The notes: generated by a model not told the origin, from the letters alone. A stretch of DNA of 64,000 nt from Chlamydoabsidia padenii (GCA_025330725.1 JAIWND010000053.1:62001-126000); one strand, 5' to 3'; shown: positions 23,507 through 36,155, numbered from the stretch's first letter. Made by a program: numbers and translations.

Positions 23507-24310
23507 TTAATCATCATCCACAATGCACGCCCCATCTTCAAAAGGATTCACACAGGAAGAGAGATTCTTGTTATCCCGTACAGAGTTTTGAAGAAGAGCC
23601 AGCAAGACATCATCATCCTCCATCACCACTTTAGGTTCATACCGCCCATGGAATCCCGAGCGTAATCCATGAAAAATATACATGGCATCCCGTTCAGCAT
23701 GACCCAGCTTGTTTTCGCTCTTGATACAATGTTCCAGAATCTTCCGTGCCTGTTCCATTAGTGCCGCATCCTGAGAAAAGGCAAAATAAGTTTCCAACCC
23801 ACCACACAATGGTTGTAATTGTCGTCCGATCAGAGTATCATGCATGTGTTGATCAAGAGCAGCAAGGTAGTTGGTTCTGGTTTGGTTCGTGGATGGTATA
23901 ACATATAAAAGGTAATTGAGGGTATACAGTCGATCCATCACCAGGTGCCAAAACGACATTGATTGATTGCCCAAGGTTTGTTCTAGTCGTGCCGCGAAAA
24001 ATATCGCCCGGTTGACACATCGTTTGTCGGTATAAAAGAAACTGTTGAATACATCGTCATATTGGTCTTGTTGCATTTGTCTTGATATCACACGTAATGT
24101 CTCCGCGAAATTAGTGGTCGGAGTACTAACCGTACGATGTCGTTGAGCAGTCGGTTGTGGTGGTTGTGGTTGTGGTTGTGTTATAGTGGCGGTGGATTTC
24201 GAGTGGTGTGTATAAGGTGGATTGGATCGAAAGTGAGAAGACCGTCGGTTGGATAAAAAGGGAAAATGGACAGAGGATCGTATCGAGTTGAGTTTGGCAA
24301 ACATGGGCAT
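23507..24310 (-). CDS. Single-exon protein, unknown function
   Basis: 267 codons from ATG 24310 (MPMFAKLNSIRSSVHF) to VNPFEDGACIVDDD. The first 90 residues are basic and rich in Ser, Gln and Pro (PQPQPPQP), possibly a mitochondrial presequence or a disordered region. The rest is helical: FNSFFYTDKRCVNRAIFFAA, WHLVMDRLYTLNYLLYV, LIGRQLQPLCGGLETYFAF, DAMYIFHGLRSGFHGRYEP. I do not recognise the family. The upstream in-frame extension to 24514 reads through the GA/CT microsatellite as SLSLSL and is taken as 5' UTR, which decides the start. Confidence 0.7.
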   Translation of the reverse strand: MPMFAKLNSIRSSVHFPFLSNRRSSHFRSNPPYTHHSKSTATITQPQPQPPQPTAQRHRTVSTPTTNFAETLRVISRQMQQDQYDDVFNSFFYTDKRCVNRAIFFAARLEQTLGNQSMSFWHLVMDRLYTLNYLLYVIPSTNQTRTNYLAALDQHMHDTLIGRQLQPLCGGLETYFAFSQDAALMEQARKILEHCIKSENKLGHAERDAMYIFHGLRSGFHGRYEPKVVMEDDDVLLALLQNSVRDNKNLSSCVNPFEDGACIVDDD

Positions 24311-24409
24311 GGTGATAATATGTTTATGTGTGTGATGAATATATATTAGAGAGAGAAAGGATAAGAGAAAGAGAGAGAAAGAGAGAGAAGAGATACAAAT
24401 AATAAAACA

Positions 24410-24412
<3 letters not shown>

Positions 24413-24458
<46 letters not shown>
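24413..24458 (+). repeat. (GA)n microsatellite
   Basis: About 22 GA units in the 5' leader of the minus-strand gene that starts at 24310. Read in that direction it is CT-rich. Confidence 0.9.
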
Positions 24459-24460
<2 letters not shown>

Positions 24461-24545
24461 GGGAGGGTAAAAAAAAGGGGAGGGTATTATCGTATGTCTG
24501 AGAATAGTGTCCAATATGCCATAAATAGATCCAACCCAACCAGTT

Positions 24546-27445
24546 TTAATCCCGGAGAGTTACTGATTTCATTATGAGTTGCAGTTGTTCCCGTTGATGG
24601 TCTGTCAAGATACTAGTCAGATTAGATACCGAAGAGGTTGAATCATCCTACAAGAAGAAAATTTAGATGCCTTGTAGCTAAAAGTCAGTGACATGTTACT
24701 TACCAAAAGATCCCGAATCAGTTGAGTAGTTTCCCCTGAAAGATTCTTTTTCGGATCGACATGACAAAGTTGTGCCAAATAATGCTTGTCAATGTCATGT
24801 TGTGCCACAGTTGTTGATTGTTGAAGCCAAGTAGCAAAGTTCCCACATTTCAAGAATTGACCATAGAGTTCTTTTGCAGGATCAGAGGTTGATGTTCTTG
24901 TTTTGAAGGTTGATTTGAATGGTAATGGTGAGCCATGTTCCTTGAGTGATTTCATGAATTGATCGGTCTGGAAGGGTCGAAGTTGAGGAAGTTTCATGTC
25001 AGGTTCAAGTGGTGTTCTATAGAGAGAGAGAGAGAGAATGAGCCATCCATCAAGTGTATACCCATCCCTTCTTTTTACTTTTCATTTGGAATCAGTGTTT
25101 TGAAATACCGATTCAAAGGCAACAAGAACTTTTCAGTCAGGTCTATAAAGTGATGCCGAAGAATATTGTCGAGGAGCCAATCTGAAATAAAACAAACAAA
25201 AAAAAAAAAGTGAGCGGAGAGACGTTATGCATGCGTGATCGCCTTACCTGGTGGATGACCTCGTATTGTCGCTTCAGTCATCATTCGAAGTAAACCCATA
25301 TCCTTGGCTACAACACCCTTTCTTTTCGACTTGACACCCTACGAGTATATGTACATGTTAATAAACGTCAGATGACTAGGATATTCATTTACCTGTATAA
25401 AGTCATAGTGCCTGTGCGATCCCACATTTGGTTTAGGTGAACGGGTAGCAAGACGAAGGTGATTCTTATTGGTGCTGTGATTGTCACTTTGTGTTGTAAT
25501 CAAAGTACCATCAGGTTTCCTATCATAGGGTGATTACAGGTAAGTTTAAAAATAACAACAGGATGTCATCTTTTCTTCTCCTTACCAATGTTGTTGTCTT
25601 CCTACCCGAGCAATATGTGGCCAATGTCCAATTGCAGTATTAAAGAATGGGTTGGTGACACCAAGGATCAAATTGGAAGGGGGCTATATAAATATAAAAC
25701 ATGTTAGATTGGGCATGTAAATTTCATTGTTAGATCCTTACCTGATTTTTATTGACAAAGCTTTTAAAGTCGGAGTCTTGTATGGTAAAATAAGGCCGGT
25801 AATCACCACAGTAAGGAATCTAATAGAATTATAAGGTTATTACAACATATTCATCGACAAAATAAGACTTACAGGATTGATCAAGTCAACGAGTGATACG
25901 ATAGAGTCACTGCAAATACCAGGATTAGGTGCAATCACAACAATAGGTTCACCAAGTAGAATCAATTCCCAAAGTAGCCACAAGTCCTTGATGATATCCC
26001 GAAAGTGAGAATAGAGTCCAGTTGTAGGCACAGACGCCATGATCTACAAATACAATCGAGTTAAAAAAAAAAAAAAAAAAAGTCGTCATTTTTTTTTTCT
26101 TCTTCATTGTACTTGCGTGAAGATCCGGTTGTAGTCTGTTCATATCAAAGGTAGATGTTTCCAGTAATTGGGGCTGACGAGGGTGAGCAAGTTGTACTTC
26201 AAGTAAATGGCCAAGAAAAGGTAGATCCAAAATACGTCCATCCATCCTTGGTTCAAGCCTAATCATCAAAAAAGGGGTTATCAGTTGGTTTATTCTTCTT
26301 CTCCCCCTTCCCTATACTTACCAATTAGCAATGTTCATTACGGCAGCTTCTAACATGGGTTGACCAGCATCAAAAAAGGCAGGACCGAGAATAGCAACAA
26401 TACGAGAGAACAGACCGACAAAAGGATGTTGTGATAATAAGACCAGCGATTTCTATACATGACATTATCATAAAAAAGAATGAGTTTTTATGCAAACCAT
26501 ATCAAATTATAACCAACCTGAAAGTAACCCCGCCGAATCGAAGGATCTTTCTTTTGCCTAAAAAAGACATGACCATATAAAAACCCAGCAGTTGTTGTTG
26601 GACCTGAATAAAACATAATGTGAGTAGAATGTATATATATATATATATATAAACAGTTTTACCTGATGCTGCAAATAGAGAGTTATTTGCACGTAGGCGG
26701 ATGTTAAATACTTGATCCCCCACTTCAAATACATTGGAATCAGGAAATGCCGAAAAACATCTATATAAAAAAGGTAAGAAAAATGAGATCATTGTTCATA
26801 TTATATAGTTTCAATTACTTGCATGTTTTTCTGTACTGTTGATTCGAGTTCCATAGGAGGATAAACATAATCCAATGCTACTCATTGTATATATAAAACG
26901 TTTAATGAAGGTTGATTGTTCTAGTAATACTTACCTTGACCGATTTCTAGATCAAACTTTACAATAGCAAAGCCTACCATCCATTTCCTGAATCGGACCA
27001 ATTCATCGGGATCCAATATCAAGACATCCATAGCATCATTCTCAGTAATATCTTGACCAAGAGTAGAAGTATCCTTGATGTTGTTAGGTCGTTGTGTTGT
27101 GATATGGTCCGGCAAAGACTCTACTGGTGAAGAAATGGTGCATTCTTCTTCTTCAATAATGCTACTGTTGTTACTGGTGTCAGATAATTCAAGTCGGCAA
27201 CCTAATTGTTGCCATCGCTGTAGATCCCGAGTCAGTGTAGATGTAGAGTGATGTTTTCTTATTGCATAATCAGCCATCACGGGTGAATCGCTTATATCTG
27301 TTTCTACTTGTTGTTGGTTGTTGTCAGCTACGATACAGGATCTAGAGTTCTGTTGGCGCAAACTAGGGGTAAAGTCATCCGTATCACGTCGTTGTTGTCG
27401 CAAAGGCGATGATACTCTGGGTGAGCAAGTTAGATTAGTATCCAT
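24546..27445 (-). CDS. DENND6-type DENN domain protein (Rab GEF)
   Basis: About a dozen or more short exons. The N-terminal 160 residues are low complexity ([20 protein letters not shown]...). Then come [19 protein letters not shown] and [12 protein letters not shown] (uDENN), [20 protein letters not shown], a [20 protein letters not shown] and [17 protein letters not shown] block (cDENN core), and a C-terminal [20 protein letters not shown] with [11 protein letters not shown]. This order and these blocks match DENND6, a guanine-nucleotide exchange factor family acting on Rab GTPases in endosomal recycling. It ends ...MKSVTLRD. The extended N-terminal tail is longer than in animal DENND6. Confidence 0.88.
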
Positions 27446-27956
27446 GTAAATAGATAAAGTATAAATGCGATTAATGGAAGAGAGGGGAAGAGAAGGAGTG
27501 AAAAGGGAAAAAAAAAAAAAAAACGACTGCCTGCTCGATTTTATCAAGGCAAGCAATGTCGGGAGCTAAAATGGACGAATGAAAACAGTAAAGCATAACC
27601 TTCACACTATTATCCATGGAATAAAGTGATACACATCACTTTTTATAAATCATACAAGATGAAAGACATGAGATTATACTCGATGCATCTTGTAAGGTAG
27701 AAGGGGGGAGGGAGGGTTTCAGCTGATACTCTATATAATGGTTACACTACAAGTGGGGCATATTTCTACATAAAAGAAATCGAGGCATCTGAAATTGAAA
27801 TTTTTCGTTTCTCTTTTCCTTTTTTTTTCCTTTTTTTTTTTTTTTTTTTTTTCTTTTTCTCTCTCTCTCCCTTACATACTTCCCCTACTTTCTCTTCTTC
27901 TTCTTTATTCTATATCACATTATAATATATATACAAACTTATACTACAACAACAAA
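27446..27956. promoter_or_regulatory. Divergent promoter region
   Basis: The 511 bases between the divergent DENND6 and 27957 genes contain two pyrimidine runs, including about 20 T residues near 27840, and a TATATAATG string near 27731. Nothing else recognised. Confidence 0.4.
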
Positions 27957-29285
27957 ATGACTATACATGAAAACGATCGAGATGACCCATTTGGTCGTCA
28001 TCGCGGAAGATCCAGCACACATTCTATGACACCAAAGAAGAAACGATCGACTCATTTCCCAACCACACCAAGACCAACAAACTCAACAGCCTCAGCAGCA
28101 CCGCCACCACCACCACCACCAAATAGTCATAATATGCTTAACAACAGCAACAACAACAACAACAATGGGAATAGTAGATCACCAGGCAAATCGGCATCAT
28201 CGGAATTGGAACTCAATTCGTCAAACTCCAATGAATTTTCCTGGCCCATTTTATTGGCGATCATCCCGACACTTGGTGCGTTTTTTGCAGGAAGTGCAGA
28301 AATCTGGAGCGATTTTGTCATGATTCTTTTGATACTCTACTATGTATACAAATGGATGACAGGTAATAACAAGAGAAGAAAAAGAAGAAAAAGAAGAAAA
28401 GAAAAAAGGAACGATACAAAACGTAAAGGGGTTGGGGAAATGATAAACAACAAACAATAACAGATCATCTGATATATGTTTTTTTTTCTTCTTCTTCTTC
28501 TTCTAGTACCATGGTCCTATTACGAAAGTGCACGAAGACGAAGAATGATCCACAGTAACACCTCGATGGATCGACCCGTGACCACGGAACTACGACGACA
28601 CGAACTGATAGGATTGATCTGGGTCCTTGCGTCTCCAGCGGTGGCGGGATACACGTTACAATACAGCCGGTACTTTTTAAGCGACTATGAACGGTACATG
28701 TCGTCCTTCAATGTGGCGGTATTTGTGCTTGCCGCCTCACTCAAGCCCCTCTCCCACGTCATGCTCCTGTTACGCGAACGCACCCTCTACCTCCAAAGCG
28801 AAATCCAAATAAACGAAACCCACGTCGACAGGCTGCAAAGAAAACTCGACTTGATGGAGGACGAACTGGTATGGTTACGACATGCATTTGCCACCAAGAA
28901 GGATCTCGGTCAAGTCACGGACGATCTCGAGCCCTCCTTACTCCAGCTCCAGGTCGCGATGAGTCGATGCAAGGAACAAGAAGACTCGTTGCGCAGGTGG
29001 TCAGAAAACAAGTTTGGCTACATTGATGAAAAAATCAAGGAATTCGAAAGGTTTAAACGGTACGATGAGGATCATCATCGGGGGTCCACTTTGGCTACTT
29101 TGGTCTTGTTGCCTCTCAATATCACCGTGTGGATTGCGAAGAGTATGACGGGGTTGTTGCCCGTACCGCGTGCTTTGCTTGGTGCTCATGATTTGTTGTC
29201 TATTCCTCCAACTGATCATCATAGGGCTGCATCTATGCGAAGACCAACGTCGGGTCATGATGATATCTTGGCTTGTCCTCCTTGA
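27957..29285 (+). CDS. Membrane protein with coiled coil, unknown function
   Basis: Exons 27957-28362 and 28507-29285 give 394 residues. The N-terminal 100 residues are basic, with a P7 run and an N-rich stretch. Hydrophobic segments follow: WPILLAIIPTLGAFFAGSAE and FVMILLILYYVYKWM, then after the intron LIGLIWVLASPAVAGYTLQY and SFNVAVFVLAASLKPLSH. A coiled coil follows (QINETHVDRLQRKLDLMEDE...), and a last hydrophobic segment, LVLLPLNITVWIAKSM. The layout resembles conserved but uncharacterised fungal membrane proteins; I do not know a function. Confidence 0.78.
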
Positions 29286-29591
29286 TCTCCCCTCACCTCT
29301 CACTATCTATTGATTAGTTTAGTTTAGTTATATATTCCCCTCACATATTATACATAAACTTTTATCTTCCATGTTATCTATCTTTTTTTTTAACCCCTCC
29401 CCTTTATGCAAAATAAAAAATAAATAAAAAAGTTAAAACTAGCCCCTGTCTCCTTTTTTTTTTTGTGTCCAAATACATGTGTTACATAGAGCAAAGCTCT
29501 ACTGTCAGGAATCATACATGTTTGTATGTGTCTTCTTTTATTTTATTATCAAATGTATAAACCAAACCAACTACTATTACTTTTTCTATAA
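29286..29591. terminator. Convergent 3' spacer
   Basis: 306 bases between convergent stop codons, with aaataaaaaataaataaaa near 29411 as a likely polyadenylation region for the plus-strand gene. Confidence 0.4.
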
Positions 29592-31815
29592 CTAGTCGAC
29601 CTTGATACTTGAGAAGATCTTTTGTAAAAAGTACAAACAAGCAAGATAACCAATGGATCCTATTTACATATATAAATCGAGTCATTAGTACCATATATAT
29701 ATATATTTATATTCCTAATCTTACCAGTCATCACAGTAAACAAGATACTGATGATAAGAGAGTAACCAAAGTAAAGCAAAGTACTTGTCAGAGTAGTGAT
29801 AGCCAATTTGTTAAAGTAGTAATAGACAGAGTATAAAAACACATAAAACCCAGCCGCCCCCGAAGTTAAAAACGCACGCCAGGACCAGTGGTAATCTTCA
29901 TTACAGAGATGGAAATAACACATTAGGATTGTCACTTGAGAGCACGTGAGTACAAGCACCAAAAACACCAAAAAGAGGAAGCCAATGCCATAGTAGATTC
30001 GATGGAACCAGATACTGTTCATGGTAAAGTACAATTCGATAAAGATGGCGCCAAATGGTAAAGTGCCGCCCATGAGGATAGAGGGCCAGCTGCGTAGATA
30101 AGTAGGTTGGTCGGGAACTTGACGAGGGATCTGGTTGGTGCGCACAGGATGTTCGATACGGGGTTTTCGGAACCCAAAGTAAGAGCCGGCTACACTGAGA
30201 GGTAGAGCGATCACACCCCAGATGCCGAGGATGGCTACCATGGTGCCGAATGGTACTGCCCCTGAGGATTGAGATGCGATCAATAAAAAGTTTAACGCAA
30301 ACAATGATCCAAAGATAGCACTATATATAGAAAAGAATGGGTTTAGTTGTTGCTGCTATTGTCCATCTGTTTTATAAATTCTTTACCCAGGAAAGAAGGT
30401 CGCAGTCAACATCATGTTGATCTTCCAGGATTCACCACCATTCATCTTGTATAAACGTGCCGAGATATATCCAGCAATACCACTATAGACCATAAATAAG
30501 ATCACCATCACAGTAGAAAAGGCACCACGATTAGAAGGTGAAAGAAATCCAAGGAGAGCAAAGACTAAAAAAGATAATAGTTACTATGTGTACTTTTTGA
30601 TCCTTATTGTTAGCTTACCTAGTGTGGATGCACCCATTGCTACTAATTGAGCCCCATTACCAACAATAACCGACAACCACATAGATCTTACAGGAGGACG
30701 GAAGACATCACCATGGACCAATTTCCAGCCATAATCTTCTTGGACATCTTCTTGGACTTCCACCGCATTGTATCGACTGATATCCTTGTGTAAAGCCCTA
30801 ATCAAGATCATCGCCACCATCCCTGTCAAAAAGAGCACAATGACAATCGAGTTGACCAAGGAGAACCAATGAATAGAAGGATCCAAAATATGAAGATAGT
30901 TATCCCAACGTGTTGCCCAGGAGATATCGGATTCCTAATTCATAAACAAGCAAAAGGGTGAGTTGGTGATGAAATCCCCTCCCCCCCCCCTATTTTGGTA
31001 TGGAATGGAACTTACCGTCCAGGTGACAGAGTAAGTATACACCACTTTATCATTACCATCTGCTTTGAGATGGAAAGGTGTATCGGTTTGTTCACATTGA
31101 GGTGTATTGCCTTGTAATTTCGTATCCTTGCTTGACGCCAAGACTTCCACACCCACCACACGATTATATCCATTAGGCCGCTTGTGGTATTTTACATAGA
31201 TATCATAATGATTGTTCAGAGCCACTGGGTCTTGCGTATCACCCAAAGGTACACCAATGCTTTGATAGGTTTCCTTGGTTCGTTCATCGAGAATACCATG
31301 AGATGCAGGTAGTCCATCAAGCATCCAATTCATAGCATATTCGTCGGTGATACACTGATTGATGAAGAGTGCGTCGTCTTTAGGAATCGGGTTTGGTGTT
31401 TGACACAAAAGTTGACATTGGGTACCTTGCATCATTTTAAGCTTAAAAAAAAAAAAGAATAAGCAAGTCAGTTGTAGTTTCAGGTTGATTGTCGTTTTTT
31501 TTTGTCACAACTTACCTTGAAAGCCGATGTCAAGATACGATCACCAAATAGGATACTGCCCAAACTTTCTGCTTGTTTTTCAGGAGGACCATTAGGAGGA
31601 GTGCAAAAGTGGAAGCGTTCATCGTAATAATCATAGGATACAATAGACTTGAGTTGTTGAGAGGACATTGGTGTGAGTGTGTTGACATAAAGAGGGACAT
31701 CATCACCAACAGCATAGTCAACAGGTGCGATGCCAGGTAAGTACAGTGAAGACACCAGTGGAGTCAGGGAAGTGACAAGTAGAAGCAGAGAACTACTTTT
31801 CATCTTTGAAAACAT
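29592..31815 (-). CDS. TM9 superfamily (EMP70/TM9SF) protein
   Basis: Nonaspanin of the endosome/Golgi membrane system. It starts MFSKMKSSSLLLLVTSL, a signal peptide, followed by LYLPGIAPVDYAVGDDVPLY, the family's N-terminal signature. The lumenal domain carries YYDERFHFC and LLCQTPNPIPKDD. Nine hydrophobic segments follow, beginning SIVIVLFLTGMVAMILIRAL, with the cytosolic YGWKLVHGDVFRPP signature. The last exon (from 29658) encodes GSIGYLACLYFLQKIFSSIK and ends KVD, the Lys-x-Asp type retention signal of TM9 proteins. About 640 residues in seven exons. Closest to the TM9SF2/4 type by eye. Confidence 0.95.
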
Positions 31816-32241
31816 GGTTTTCGTTAGATATAAAAGAGGTATGTGATTGTAAAAAAAAAAAGAAAAAGGGGGAAGAAAGCGAAAGAAAAAGAAAAACTGA
31901 AAATTTGTAAAGTCGCTTTTATAAAAATGTCTCTCTCTCCCGACACACCAGTGTATTGGAGGAAGGGAGTATTTGTTTATCTAATAAAAACAACCATTCT
32001 AACTGATGCAGTAATGCTATTCATGGCTTTGATAGACTCTATCCTACAGTTGTCCAGTCGAACGATAGGTTTTCGTGGTTATGGTTGTGCGGCAAACTAT
32101 GATTGGCTTGATTCCCCCACCCTCACAAGCGGAATTCGAATATTCCGGCTTGGGAAAGAGGATTCAATAAAACCCATCGTTTGGCATTGATCACCTCTTC
32201 TTTTCCTTCTCCATCCATCCATCCATTTTTTTGAATCAAAC
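31816..32241. promoter_or_regulatory. Divergent promoter region
   Basis: 426 bases between the TM9SF and TCTP start codons. A (catc)n run ends about 15 bases before the TCTP ATG. The 115-codon frame here has no support and is left out. Confidence 0.4.
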
Positions 32242-33055
32242 ATGCTTTTGTACCGTGATATCCTTGCTGGTAAGTGACATCATCCTTTAAATTGACAATC
32301 ATCCATTTGGATGATCATGGTATAGTTGAACTAATTGCTTTCTTTCTCATTTATTTATTTATAGGTGACGAATTCTTCTCTGATGCCTATGTGAGTCTAA
32401 TCTCATTTGGATATACTTTGTTTACTAATCTACTCTTTATTTAATTCTAATAGCCCATCAAAGAAGTTGATGACATTGCCTTTGAAGTCGACTGTAAGGT
32501 AAGGGTTTGAATCATTATGAAAAATACTGGTTGATGGGAAACTCACTCTTTTTGTTTTTTAAAAACTATAGATGATCACCATCACTGAAGGTGATATCGA
32601 TATCGGTGCCAACCCTTCTGCCGAAGGTGGTGATGAAGATGTTGAATCCTCCAGCCAAACTGTCAACAACGTGGTGTACTCCTTCCGTTTGACCGAAACC
32701 TCCTTTGACAAGAAATCCTACATGTCCTACATCAAGGGTTACATGAAGGCCATCAAGAACAAGCTCCAAGAAACCAACCCCGAACGTGTGCCCATCTTTG
32801 AAAAGAACGCCACCACTTTGGTCAAGAAGATCTTGGGTAACTTCAAGGACTATGAATTCTACATTGGTGAATCCATGGATCCCGATGGAATGGTTGCCTT
32901 GTTGAACTACCGTGAAGATGGTGTCACTCCTTACTTCACCTTCTTCAAGGATGGTCTTAAGGTCGAAAAGCTTGTAAGTTGATTAAAGGAAGAAAAAAAA
33001 AAAGGATATGGGTTGAGTTGTTTTACTGATCTCTCTCTTTCTCTTTATGTAGTAA
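32242..33055 (+). CDS. TMA19: Translationally controlled tumor protein (TCTP)
   Basis: Ribosome-associated protein implicated in translation and growth control. The first exons are small: MLLYRDILAG, DEFFSDAY, PIKEVDDIAFEVDCK. The main exon starts MITITEGDIDIGANPSAEGG and holds the acidic loop, then NNVVYSFRLTETSFDKKSYM, the TCTP signature, and a C-terminal DYEFYIGESMDPDGMVALLN. It ends ...KDGLKVEKL. The last intron (33 bases of exon context, from 32974) places the stop codon TAA (33053-33055) as the first codon of the final exon. If that intron is retained the protein gains only Val-Ser before TGA. About 168 residues, normal for the family. Confidence 0.96.
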
Positions 33056-33742
33056 ATTATCTTCCTCGCCTTGTACCAACTTTTGATCTCATCTTTTTAA
33101 TGGATGTCTTTATTGTTTTTTTTTTGTTTATCTTTTAATTACAGTAGTATACAATTATTAGTTAGTTTTAAAAAAGCAATCAAATAAAGAACATATCCAG
33201 GTATGGATTTTATTTGTCATAATGTAATCTGTGATGTCTTTGGGTGGGTGGGTATACATACCCTTGTTTATTCTACCGGGATCGAATCATGCATGCCTTT
33301 TAAAACTCCGATATTTTAAGAGGTGATTCCCATAAAACTGAATGGCTATGAACGAAATATCGGTTGATGGCTAAAGGTTATCTTTGCCAATAAAAGAGGG
33401 GGAGACAGTTCAAAGAAGGAGGAATCAACAGTTGGTATACATAATCGTACAATACCCATCCCAAAAGCGCAACATAGAATAAAAGTTCACGATCATACGA
33501 GCTTGACCAATGTTTTCATCAGAACGGTCTATGACATGTGGAAGGATTCAAAAGAGTACAACCCCCAAAAGTCACCTTCATTCACAAACTACAGCAATGG
33601 ATCCCAAAACAGGGTGTCCCTGGCGGGATTTGAAAATGCGGGGTTTTAGAATCCACATCGGCACGGCCCAATTTGAATTTTTTTTTTTCACTCCCTCTCC
33701 TTCTCTCGCGTTTCTCCCCCAAACACCTCTCTCTCTCCATTG
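33056..33742. other. Spacer TCTP to microcephalin-like gene
   Basis: It holds the TCTP 3' UTR with an AATAAA-like string near 33183. The stretch 33300-33600 has no supported gene. A CGGGATTTGAA site at 33624 belongs to the next promoter. Confidence 0.4.
33624..33634 (+). promoter_or_regulatory. CGGGATTTGAA motif, microcephalin-like promoter
   Basis: The motif, within GGCGGGATTTGAAAATG, lies about 110 bases before the start codon at 33743. Confidence 0.45.
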
Positions 33743-36155
33743 ATGCGACCCATTCTTAAACGACATTATTCATCACCAACTACGTCTCGTGCATCTTTAC
33801 CTATACTTAATTCACGACGACGATTAGCTAATAAACAGCATGACTCTTCACCACTTTTACAACCATCCTTGATCACTCCAACAAAAAGTATCAGTACAAG
33901 CAGTAGTGACAGCGACACACAGATTCCTATTGCTCCACCACAACGCTCAACTACCAACCGAACTTCTTCACCGGCATCGCTTGTCACTGCCGAAAAAGAT
34001 CCTCTCAAAGGAGTGGTTGCCTGTCTCGATATAAGGTAACAACATCAACATGAAAAAAAAAAGTGGGGAAATATTATTCATTGATCTATTTTGTTTTGGT
34101 TTGTTGATAGGACTGAAGATGGTGACGATGTCTCGCAAAACTTTGAAAATGCACTCAAGTCTATGGGTGCCAAGGTAAAAGTCAAAAAGTGGAACTATAG
34201 GATATTGATTGACCCTTGTTTACTCTCTTGTTGATAGACTAGGAAAACATTTGCAGGTATGACTATAATGTACTTGACTTTATTATTATTGTTACTAATG
34301 ATCTTGTCTTCAAATAGAGTCTGTAACCCATTTGATCTACAAAAATGGCTCGGCAATAAACGTTCGAAAGGCACTTCACAACAATTGTAAAATAGTCAAC
34401 TTGTTATGGATCACCAACTGTAAAAGTCAAGGAAAACGATTGCCTGAAGACAATTACCTGATTCATCAACCGGAAAACCTACTATTGGCAGGATCTAAAC
34501 GAAGGAAATCAATGGAACCAGGAAGGGTCAAGGCACTAGTATTAAACGAACAAGCAGGTAAAACTATCTAGGAAATGGTGCTATCAAGTAGATACTGATT
34601 CCTTTTCCTTTTACTAGATAAACGAGCTTTAATAGATTTAAATGACGACAGTAAAAAATTGAAACGACTCAAATCACCAAGCAGTCGAACAATGCCACCT
34701 GCAGTACGACGAAGGACACAATGGGAAACATCAGCTATTATATCAAAAGAAACAACCAACAGTAACCATAGTAGCATACACAGGCCTAATATATCACTTG
34801 GAGAACTGCACGATATAGACTTGGATTTTGATCTCACAAAAGATACCATATCATCATCACCACCACCTACTTCTGAATTTTTACCCCGACGTGAAAAGGC
34901 ATCATCACCACCACCTACCTCTGACTTGCTACCACGACGTGAAAGACCATCATTACCAGCATCCTTCTCTCGATCCATGCGGCGACTTAGTTTTAATAAC
35001 GACGCATCTTCTAAATTGGTTTCTCAAAAGCCTACTGTCAACAAGGATATCAAGGCAAACTTCTTTATTGGCACACCCTCATCACCACCACCAGTAGCAG
35101 CCACGACAATCATACCGGAATCATCGCCTTCCTCTTTACTTTCTCCACCACCATCAACATTAGTTCGACGACAACGACGTTCTTTAACTAATCGACAATC
35201 TTTGACATCTTCCTCCACTTTGCCTACTCGATCCGATACATCAGCATCTTCCTCACTGACACTTGACACATCAACATCTTCACCTGCACCAAGACCTGCT
35301 TTACAACAAACCACACTCGATAATACATTTGTCGCCAAGAAGGAGACTATACTCTCTACAATTGTTATGACCAGTATGGATGAAGGTACCAAGAAGAAAT
35401 GCAGTAGAATCATTCAGAGGTTGGGTAAATATAAATTGGCATCAAGGTAAGTTTAGGATTATAATGGTGGTATAGTCTCTCATCCTTTTTTTTTTTTCTA
35501 ATTAAAAAAATAACTAGTGTGAATGAAAAGACAACTCATGTGATAGGTAAAGACTGATGAAAAACAAGGACATGGATATGACTAACACACCTATTTCTTT
35601 TTACTCTAGTTGGCTGTCAACGACGAACACAATCGGTTATTATGGGATTACTACAAGGTGTATGGCTTGTTACTCCAGAATGGTAATTAAAGGGGGAAAA
35701 AAAAAGGTGAAAGCATGCTCTTACCTTCTTCTTCTTCTTTATTCAGGCTTCTCGACAGCGACACAGCAAATAGATACCTGGACGAACTCACTTATGAAGC
35801 CATCCTCTTCTACCCACGAGCGAAAGCGGCCCGACGAAAAGATCCACTATTACCCTCCAACCTCAGTGTTTATATTAACTCATCTACGATGCCTTTGGAC
35901 CTTGCTACCCAACTTGTTATCAAAGCCGGGGGAATAGTGGCAGAATCAATACGAGAAGCGGATATTGTGATTACCAACAAACCTGTAAAGTCGGATATAT
36001 TGGCTGTAACGGATAATTGGCTATTGGAATCTATTGAACAATGGCGATGTAAGTAAATCAGTGTGGATAATAGGTTGTCTTGTTTATTAATGAACTTGTT
36101 TTTTTGATATATAGATCTTTCTACAAGTAAATACAAACCTACTTATAGCGCATGA
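33743..36155 (+). CDS. Microcephalin-like three-BRCT protein
   Basis: Probable nuclear DNA-damage or chromosome-condensation adaptor. BRCT1: LKGVVACLDIRTEDGDDVSQ, MGAKTRKTFAESVTHLIYKN, and KIVNLLWITNCKSQGKRLPE, with the Trp typical of BRCT helix 3. A basic Ser/Pro linker of about 280 residues includes two copies of SSPPPTS[ED][FL]LPRRE. A BRCT pair follows at the C-terminus: ILSTIVMTSMDEGTKKKCSR with GVWLVTPEW, then SVYINSSTMPLDLATQLVI with DILAVTDNWLLESIEQW. One BRCT at the N-terminus plus a C-terminal pair is the microcephalin (MCPH1) layout. Eight or nine exons. It ends NLSTSKYKPTYSA or close to it, depending on the last junction. Confidence 0.85.

Noticed and set aside
24311..24514. N-terminal extension of the 23507-24310 gene with SLSLSLSL repeats
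   Set aside because: It is only the translation of the (GA)n microsatellite; ATG 24310 gives a normal start and the repeat fits a 5' leader.
31843..32190. 115-codon plus-strand frame before TCTP
   Set aside because: It starts in a Lys-rich A-tract, has no motif, and covers the divergent promoter of TM9SF and TCTP.
34828..35097. His-rich frame (HHHHH runs) in the microcephalin-like gene
   Set aside because: It is the +1 shadow of CAT/CAC-rich codons for Ser/Pro in the real frame.
35024..35413. 129-codon minus-strand frame
   Set aside because: Antisense shadow of the Ser/Pro-rich linker of the BRCT protein.
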